This document shows positions 57,771 to 64,000 of a stretch of 64,000 nucleotides of DNA, in pieces; positions within the stretch are counted from its first letter, which is position 1, and each line of letters starts with the position of its first letter. The DNA lies in assembly GCA_963931865.1 (NCBI GenBank), contig OZ007516.1, positions 10,736,785 to 10,800,784 of the forward strand, given 5' to 3'. The DNA is from Axinella damicornis. Taxonomy: Eukaryota > Porifera > Demospongiae > Axinellida > Axinellidae. The notes under the pieces are model-generated. The model was not told where the DNA came from, did not search any database, and saw nothing but the letters and a program-made list of their open reading frames with translations. A program made the translations under genes and the position numbers.

Positions 57771-60700
57771 AAAGAGGAGAGAGGGGAGGAAGGAGGAGAG
57801 AAGATGAGATGGAGAGAAAATAAGATAGAAGAGGGGCCTATCCCTGGCATCCTGACAATAACCTGTCCCTTGCATTCTGAACAACCTTCCCCATGCATCT
57901 GCGCCCTGAACGACCTGTCCCGTGTGTCTGCATCCTGAACAACCTGCCCCGTCCTAAACACAACCCATCCCTGGCACCCTGAACAAGCAGGATTGATGCT
58001 GCCTTATGAATGTTCCGGCCTCCAGCCTTTGCACGGAACGAACTTGCAAGGTAAGTCCTTCAGCTATCAGGTTGGAGTGCACTTTGCATGCACATCTAGA
58101 TCACTAGATGATCACTTCTGGCTGTGTAGTTGCATACAACTGCTTGTACACATCATACGCAAAATGCCATGGAATTATGCAGGATTATATCGTTTTTCAT
58201 CAAGTGATGAAAACGTTTTACTAGGTGAATAAATTATACTACTATGCCTACAGATTCATGCAGCTGTTATAATAATCTATGCTATATGCATAAAATACAA
58301 TTTGTCTGTTCCAATGTTGTCATGGTTCGAGCTAGATCCTCCCCTCACAGCAAAAACACATGCTCTTAATTGTAGCAGATCATGCACTCAGATTTAGAGG
58401 AATTGGCACTCACTGGCATAAGCACGTGCAGGTACTAGTAATTGGCGGGTCCTCTCATAACTAGTTGCCTTCCAACTAGGAACTAGTGGATATGTCTTAT
58501 AAGAAAAGGCATGAAGGTACTAAACTTTAGTAACAACATCCTAAAAATAAGTGCTATGGTCAAAAACATAGCAGTTACACGGACTACATTTAAGTACGTT
58601 GATGCTGAAATAGCGGTTACCCTTCTGAACCTTAGCACTAGCGTACACTAAAATCTAGATACAGTGTTACTTAAATGAAGGTCAACATACTAAACTTTAG
58701 GTAGGATTTCTATGTCTCAGCAGTCCCAATCGAAGTTTAAGCATGCATGTATTGATTATCTTCACATATATGAACTGATTTCAACTTCAAAATGAATGAG
58801 AATTGAATGGATGTGGCCGTGAACTAAACGACTTTAAGTTTGCGGTAGTATACAAAAAAAAAACAACACAAAATGTAGAGCATGAGTATATATATATACA
58901 TGCTACGTATGTCAGAAGAAAGTTCAGTCAGCTAACTCACAGAATGCTTGTGTTTCATCCATTGTATTTTCATCAGTGCTGTCAGTGATCATGAGTTTAT
59001 CCTCAACACAACTGAGTGACCGATAGATGTTAGAATACGCAACACTAACTTTCTTTCCTTGCGGAAGAGAAATACAGAATAATTTCTCTTGTAATAACTT
59101 CATAACTTCCCGAACGATCGGGTTGTACTCGATGTGATACATAAAATGTATACCAAGCAGCACGATGACAGCTGTGAAAACCATTTTCCCAATAGCTGTA
59201 GTAACAACTTTTCGTTCATATACCACGTTGCACTACAGCAGACTCAATGCTGTTGGCTGTCCCCACTACTAGGACAAACGGATGTGTGTTGTTCTTGCTG
59301 ACAGCTAGCCCCTCTTCAGTGCTCTATATAATGTGTGTATGCATGTGTTGGGTAGGACAAGGTTAGTAACTATTGGTCATAAAGATGTACCGGAATGCAT
59401 TCTGCTCTCATGCATGACAATATTTACCGGAGCAAAGCAGACAATTGATCTCATCCTCGTATCGATGTCAATCTTGCTCCGACATTTCAACCTGCCCATT
59501 AGAAACTGGATGCAGAACATGGAGACCTCTGTACAGAAAACAGGGACATAGAACCATGATGTAGATGTACAGTTAGCATAGTATCATCAGTTTTGCAATT
59601 TACCGTTTGAGCTGGCATCACCACCTGGAATGTTGGTTGCAGTTGTCTCTTCTGCCAGGTGCAGAATTGCTGGTTCGATGTTTTCGTACCAGCGATCTGC
59701 CAATTTCTGTATTTTCACTAGTGAACCACATTTTGGTATGTGGTGTTGGTTTGGCTATCACGAGATACACGGTGCAGAGTGCAGAGAATATCTGTAGGTA
59801 AGAAAATGGATACAAATGATCTACTCGACGGAGAAATCATGGTTTCGCAGAGATGGGTGACAGAGAACAGAAAAGTGAGTAAATCAATACTAGAGACGTC
59901 CGCAGTATTAAACACAACCCAACAGATGCCCGCAGTAACACAAGCGAACACACATGCAACAAAACACACTGATGAGGCTCAAGACACTCTTATCAGACTG
60001 ATGACCAGACTTAGCCATGAAGTCCAACACACACACCAAACCACTCTCACAAAGCTCAACACAAACATATCAGATTGATGACCAGACTAGAATGCATGTA
60101 TCAGACTGACGACTAGGCAAGGCCATAAAGCCAAATCAAACCACTCCCACAAAGCTCAGCAGACTCGCACCACACCAATCTATCCAGCAGAGATACTTAC
60201 GTTCATAAAGTGCCACTGAACGGTCCAGATTCTCACCAGATTGTGGGGATTAGTTGACTCTTTTAGATTAGAACATAGATCGGTTCGGGGACGCTGGTCA
60301 ACAGCTTCGAAAGTCGTTTCTCTCTGAGCGCAAAACACAAACAGCTGCACCTTGCTGAATTCAAAATAAAGTGTGATCACGTGAAACATAATACGTTCAC
60401 GTGTGAGGCCGGCTGAGCGGCCGGCCCGGCCGCGCGCAGCGGAGACCGCAGCGCTTTCTGTGTCGCTCTATACTTACTAGAATTTAACAAGTACTTTCTT
60501 AAGTTTAGAGAAACATTCTGGATTTTAGTAACACAATGTCTTAATTATAGAGTAGCTCTCTAGATACTAGTACTCTATTTTACTTGCACTAGATGTTAGT
60601 ACACGTTCTTCTAATTCTCAGTGTGCAACAACTACCTACTACTACAATTTAGGAGAAACATTCTGCGTTTTAGTAATGCAATGCCTTAATTTTAGAGTAG

Positions 60701-61425
60701 TTCTTTAGATACTAGGACATATTACTAGAATTTAATAAGCACTTTCTTAAGTTTAGATAAACATTCTGCATTTTAGTAACACAATGTCTTAATTTTAGAG
60801 TAGCTCTCTAGATACTAGTAAATTTGTTTTACTTAATCTAGATATTAGTCCATGTTCTTCTAATTATCAGAGTGTAGCAACTACATCTAAGACATTATTA
60901 CTAGAATTTAGCAAGTACTTTCCTAAGTTTAGACTAGGAATACGCATGCGCAGTGTCTGTGCCTCGCGCGCGCACGCTCACAATCTGTAATAGTATAGTA
61001 GGCGTGGTTTCCTGTGGAAGAAAACGAAGGTGCGAAAGTCAGTTCAGCGTGCGAAGTTTAGTTGTTCGAAGTTGTGCGAAGTTGCTGATTGAGGTTGAAG
61101 ATGGCTAAGCGTTGCCAGGAAGAATACGAAGACGTTAGCGAGGTTCTACACCCTTCGACACTGTCAACACTCTATATGTACGTACCATGGCCTAGACTAA
61201 ACGTTTGTCTTACTTGTCTCCGCTAAACTCTCCTTGTATACATCGCTTCTTCGTCAATCTGTCAGACTCTCTCTCCTTTGCCTTACTCTCTTCTGAGGCA
61301 GTGTCTCTTTTCCCTGTATAGATCGCTTCTTTGCATTTCGCACGCGCAGTACGTGCACGAGCACGGGACCACAGAAACCGCAGCGATGCAACCGCCCCCT
61401 GCCCCTCGCAATTAAAGTGTGACGG

Positions 61426-61478
<53 letters not shown>

Positions 61479-61808
61479 CAGACGCGATGTGACTACGCTG
61501 CACGGTTAGTTGCCTCGCGCTAAGGCGCTCGGCAATAAACATTCTGGATTTTAGAAGCACATTTTTCCAGTGCTTTCACTCATACCAGCTGTGCACACTA
61601 ACCACACAGCAAAGCAGTTACGGGGACCTACCTCCGTATCTAGCCATGGATACTCTGCTACCAGCTTGCTGAAATCTGTGTCTGCAGTGACAGTGGCAGT
61701 CTTGCACGCGAGTACCAGGTCCTTGCCAAGACCTTCGCTCTCCAGGAGCGTCCGAAAGTACTTGAACAGGAGTGCCTTCCCGTCCGCTTCCCGTATGGCT
61801 TTGGCCAT
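54649..61808 (-). CDS. ACLY: ATP-citrate lyase, first eight exons
   Basis: ACLY cleaves cytosolic citrate with CoA and ATP to acetyl-CoA and oxaloacetate for lipid synthesis. Exons: 61632-61808 ([25 protein letters not shown]), 57433-57638 ([24 protein letters not shown]), 56402-56569 ([11 protein letters not shown]), 56027-56106 ([13 protein letters not shown]), 55719-55849 ([31 protein letters not shown]), 55397-55515 ([33 protein letters not shown]), 55066-55205 ([20 protein letters not shown]) and 54649-54710 ([20 protein letters not shown]). They total 361 codons in one unbroken frame with GT-AG borders. This is the ATP-grasp and early CoA-binding part (the succinyl-CoA-synthetase beta-like portion). 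About two thirds of the enzyme, including the catalytic His and citrate-synthase domain, is missing; a 63-bp array and POLR1B follow. Intron 1 (about 4 kb) contains another gene. Confidence 0.93.
56571..56639. repeat. (TG)n then 34-base poly-G
   Basis: A TG tract runs directly into 34 G (56606-56639) at the 3' splice site end of an ACLY intron, 37 bases from the exon. Confidence 0.97.
56705..57112. repeat. Minisatellite, unit ACCATGCAGGGTTAAAGCAA
   Basis: About 15 units of 19-25 bp with alternating GCAAGTACA and GTAAGTACA linkers, in an ACLY intron. Confidence 0.93.
57643..57800. repeat. GA-rich tract with 36-base poly-G
   Basis: GGGAGGAGGAGAG-type sequence with a G-run at 57723-57758, beginning about 5 bases from an ACLY exon. 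Confidence 0.95.
57965..58920. other. ACLY intron 1, distal part
   Basis: No coding or clear repeat structure was recognised apart from recurring AAACTTTAG-type words. Confidence 0.4.
58924..60389 (-). CDS. Small four-exon gene nested in ACLY intron 1, uncharacterised
   Basis: ATG at 60389 ([11 protein letters not shown]) and exons 60201-60389, 59604-59706, 59428-59528 and 58924-59232 join in phase with strong borders (donor AAC/GTAAGT, acceptors CTGTACAG and TGCTGTAG) to a protein of about 233 residues ending at TGA. Readable segments are [16 protein letters not shown] and [48 protein letters not shown]; then [20 protein letters not shown] and a Ser/Asp/Glu-rich end. The hydrophobic [13 protein letters not shown] could be a membrane segment, but a similar LLxIxYxYxxxYP helix closes many repetitive uncharacterised sponge and cnidarian proteins as I remember them, so transposon origin is possible. 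It is on the same strand as ACLY. Confidence 0.5.
60471..60945. repeat. Diverged tandem repeats, 175-250 bp units
   Basis: TTACTAGAATTTAACAAG, AAACATTCTGGATTTTAG and GTAGCTCTCTAGATACTAGT recur in order at least three times. A stray AAACATTCTGGATTTTAG also lies at 61533. Confidence 0.75.
60946..61630. other. CpG-rich stretch in ACLY intron 1
   Basis: 60950-61000 is CpG-dense (CGCATGCGCAGTG, GCGCGCGCACGC), followed by repeated GTGCGAAG words and a plus-strand ATG at 61101 in a good context, giving only 34 codons. An alternative promoter is possible but unproven. An (AT)n tract is at 61428-61481. Confidence 0.35.
61428..61481. repeat. (TA)n microsatellite
   Basis: TATATA runs broken twice by CATA. 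Confidence 0.95.
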
Positions 61809-62209
61809 CCCTGGCTGCTGAAACCAGTACCTGTCAGTTCACTCAAACCGTAAGGTTGCTGCACTAGCCTCGTTCGACGTTTCCCAGGCTGTTTCCCACT
61901 CCGTTTTAGCCGCATACGTGACCTTTGAACCGTTTTCAGCCGCATACGTGACCTTTGAACCGCTCAAAGGTCACACATGCGTCCATGGGACGAGCTGCCA
62001 ACGACCTTGGGTTCATCATGTGCAAAACATTTCTGCTTGACATGACCTCAAAAATGCATCAGCATCAGCTGATCTGGTACCAACTTCACTCCTACACAAC
62101 TTTTGAGTGTCCTTAAAATGTGCATCCTATAGCCTCCCACCTCTTGCGAGCTAGAGAGACTGGATATGACCTTCATCTGGAATAAGGTCAGATCTCAGCC
62201 TTCATCGTA

Positions 62210-62257
62210 TAGCCTCGTTCCCAGGCGCTTGGTAATTGGCACCTGGGAACGAGGCTA
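62210..62257. mobile_element. 48-bp palindromic mini-element
   Basis: TAGCCTCGTTCCCAGGCGC...CACCTGGGAACGAGGCTA. CCTTCATC occurs on both sides, with three extra bases (GTA) at the left junction. Confidence 0.75.
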
Positions 62258-62853
62258 CCTTCATCTCAAAGCCAGAATGTTGATGGCACACTGGTCTGAG
62301 TCTCCCTGCAAACACCGACTCCGCTACGTATAGTCTTGTGCCCAGACCTTTCTTCCTCTGCCAGATACTGCAAGCAATCAAGGTGCTGGGGTTGGATACA
62401 AGACTACGCACAACGTATACCTCACAGAGCCACAGCATCTACAAACACCTCTCCTCTCCCCCCCCCCAAACAGCACTGGTGTGTAATTACCCAACCCCTA
62501 CTAGCAAATCTGGTGGGGGAAGTAGGCTAGCACTTATCAGAGTGCGAGAATTACAGAGAGGCAATGATTGAAACAATTATGCTGCACACTGCCATGCAGG
62601 ATTCTCTTCCATAAGACCATATTCTACACTGTAGTGTTGAGAGATGATTCAGTAATACAAAATTGCATCATCAGACGTCGACAGTGTTCAAGTGTCACTG
62701 TCGGATCCAGAATCACTCAAGTGGAGATCATTTCCTGTGGAAGGAACACTATACATGATCACAGATCTACTCATTAGTCTTGCAGGTCAGCCTCTCACCA
62801 CACCCACTATGGGGCCTGTGAGACTAGTTTTTCAGGTTGCTTGGCTTTTGACC

Positions 62854-62925
62854 TAGCCTCGTTAGCCTCGTTCCCAGGCCATGTAGAAGAAAAGTTTCTC
62901 ATTCACGGCCGGGGGAACGAGGCTA
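62854..62925. mobile_element. 72-bp palindromic mini-element with perfect 9-bp target duplication
   Basis: CTTTTGACC flanks both sides (62845-62853 and 62926-62934). The left end has its first nine bases duplicated in tandem (TAGCCTCGTTAGCCTCGTTC); the right end is GGGGGAACGAGGCTA. Confidence 0.85.
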
Positions 62926-63232
62926 CTTTTGACCTGATTTGGAATTTGGTCTACCATTATGCAATTTGAAGTGTCTTACTTTATATTTAGCGTCACTAAC
63001 TACACTCCTGGTAGTACGTTACTTGGGGCAGATGCGAGCTAGCTGCCTACAAGCAGCCTGTGAATGAGGCTAGCTGTGAGTACGAGCTGGTGGAGGCAAT
63101 CAGAGTCTGCTCAAGTATCCATGAAGTGGGAGTAAGACCTAAGACATCAATCATCGTTCTTAAAGGTGAGTTGCCCTACCAGTGAATTACCAGGAGTGTG
63201 GTCGACACTTCAAATGGCTAAGTATAACTTAC

Positions 63233-64000
63233 TTAGCTCGGTCAGCTGAAACATTGATTTCTGCTGCTTAGAAGGGTCTTGAGAAAATGCCGCAGCCTAA
63301 AAGGAGGAAATAGTCCGTGTAAATACCCGGTAGTAATAATGTCTATGTGGAAGAATGTACGTACCACTTCTCTGTCATTCTTCTGGTCACTGCTGTCATC
63401 AGAAGAATCTGAGGAGCTGCTTCCAGAACTGCTGTCTGAATCTGAGTCTGAACTGCTGCCACTTGAGGAAGACGGCTGATGAATCACCTGGCCCGTATGA
63501 GCGGGGTACATCTGGGTCGTGTAGCCGGGCATCATCTGCGGTTGAGTCATCTGCAGTTGAGTCGTCTGCGGTTGAGCCATCTGTGGCTGAGTCATCTGCA
63601 GTTGAGTCATCTGCGGCTGAGCCATATGACTAATTTGTGGCATTTGTAGCAGCTGTGATATTTGGGGCATCTGACTTTGGTTGACATTAATAGTAGGTTG
63701 GGCCTGTGGCTGCATCATGTGACCAGTCATGTGACCAGCTTGTGACAGGGGTACCTCCCCCTCACTTTCACTATCAGAACTACTGGACGAAGAAGAGGAA
63801 GATGAATCACTGGATGAGGTGACGTCCGTTTTGACTTTCTTGGCTGCAATGGGCTCAGGGGTAGGATTACTGGAGTGAATAGGGCTGATTTCTTGCATCA
63901 TGCTCCCGGATTCATTTCCAAAAACGGGCATTGATAGGGAAGTATTGGTTTGGGTCATCTGTCCACCAACGCCGATGAGATCACCAACAGCCTTACCAGT
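63233..64000 (-). CDS. Ser/Gln/Met-rich low-complexity protein, partial at window edge
   Basis: Exon 63365 to beyond 64000 is open to the window edge and reads TGKAVGDLIGVGGQM, then IAAKKVKTDVTSSSD, a serine/acidic run (SSSSSSSSSDSESEGE), an imperfect MxQPQM / TQLQM repeat, and a second SSSSGSSSDSDSDSS run ending QKNDREV at a donor (GTACGT). Exon 63233-63296 (acceptor CTCCTTTTAG) continues with FSQDPSKQQKSMFQLTEL and a donor GTAAGT, so more 3' exons should lie to the left, but none is recognised. The layout recalls transcription-elongation factors of the EAF type or other chromatin cofactors, but this is composition only. I leave it unnamed. Confidence 0.6.

Larger units (their letters stand above)
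61809..63230. other. ACLY upstream region and mini-elements
   Basis: The ACLY promoter should lie just right of 61808, but no core motif is distinctive. A direct repeat of CGCATACGTGACCTTTGAACCG occurs at about 61911 and 61943. Two palindromic mini-elements are listed separately. A plus-strand exon-like stretch ends at a donor near 63164 (CTTAAAG/GTGAGT) but is too short to call. Confidence 0.4.

Noticed and set aside
61101..61210. Plus-strand ATG in good context ([15 protein letters not shown]) as a first exon
   Set aside because: Only 34 codons with no clear donor or following exon in the ACLY intron.
54900..61808. ACLY as a complete gene
   Set aside because: Only 361 codons of roughly 1100 are present and no later exon is found down to position 1.

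Overview
This is a window from an intron-rich animal nuclear genome. Short spliced introns, many recognisable metazoan housekeeping genes (VPS33A, beta-TrCP-like FBXW, SPT16, Argonaute, POLR1B, ATP-citrate lyase), microsatellites, minisatellites and miniature inverted-repeat transposons all point that way. A death-domain-like exon and several uncharacterised repetitive protein families resemble ones I associate with sponges, less so with cnidarians. A demosponge is my best guess (moderate to low confidence); no species can be named from sequence alone.

Layout. 0-3 kb: minisatellite, a 600-bp TA-type inverted-repeat element, two exons of VPS33A (+) with an apparent frameshift, and a cysteine-rich repetitive-family pseudogene (+). 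5-15.4 kb: a broken multi-exon gene (-) into which a 7.2-kb DNA transposon (7039-14277) has inserted with a perfect 9-bp target duplication. The transposon carries a 1005-codon protein with a coiled coil, a transposase-like core and a C-terminal Spindlin-type Tudor-like domain. A 412-bp TTAA-flanked element is nested in it. 16-20 kb: an internally deleted En/Spm-like relic and WD40 exons of an FBXW gene (+). 21-26 kb (-): the C-terminal exons of SPT16, two exons of an Argonaute PIWI region, and a kelch-repeat gene. 27-30.5 kb: several inverted-repeat elements, a tRNA-derived SINE and a death-domain-like exon. 31.6-38.7 kb (-): an unrecognised gene of about 16 exons. 39-42 kb: foldback repeats. 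42.3-53.3 kb (-): 25 exons of POLR1B. 54.6-61.8 kb (-): the first eight exons of ATP-citrate lyase, with a small four-exon gene nested in intron 1. 63.2-64 kb (-): a Ser/Gln/Met-rich gene running off the window.

Two themes stand out. First, the 7.2-kb element and many tiny (40-75 bp) palindromes across the window share TAGCCTCG ends, and several of them also share 9-bp target duplications, so the large element is a good candidate for the autonomous partner of this family. Second, almost every conserved gene is only a fragment, and several breaks fall at microsatellite or minisatellite arrays (AGO/SPT16 at a GGGA/GA tract; ACLY/POLR1B at a 63-bp array of about 18 copies). This suggests assembly joins at repeats or real repeat-mediated rearrangement. 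All identifications are from reading and memory of protein families; no database search was run.
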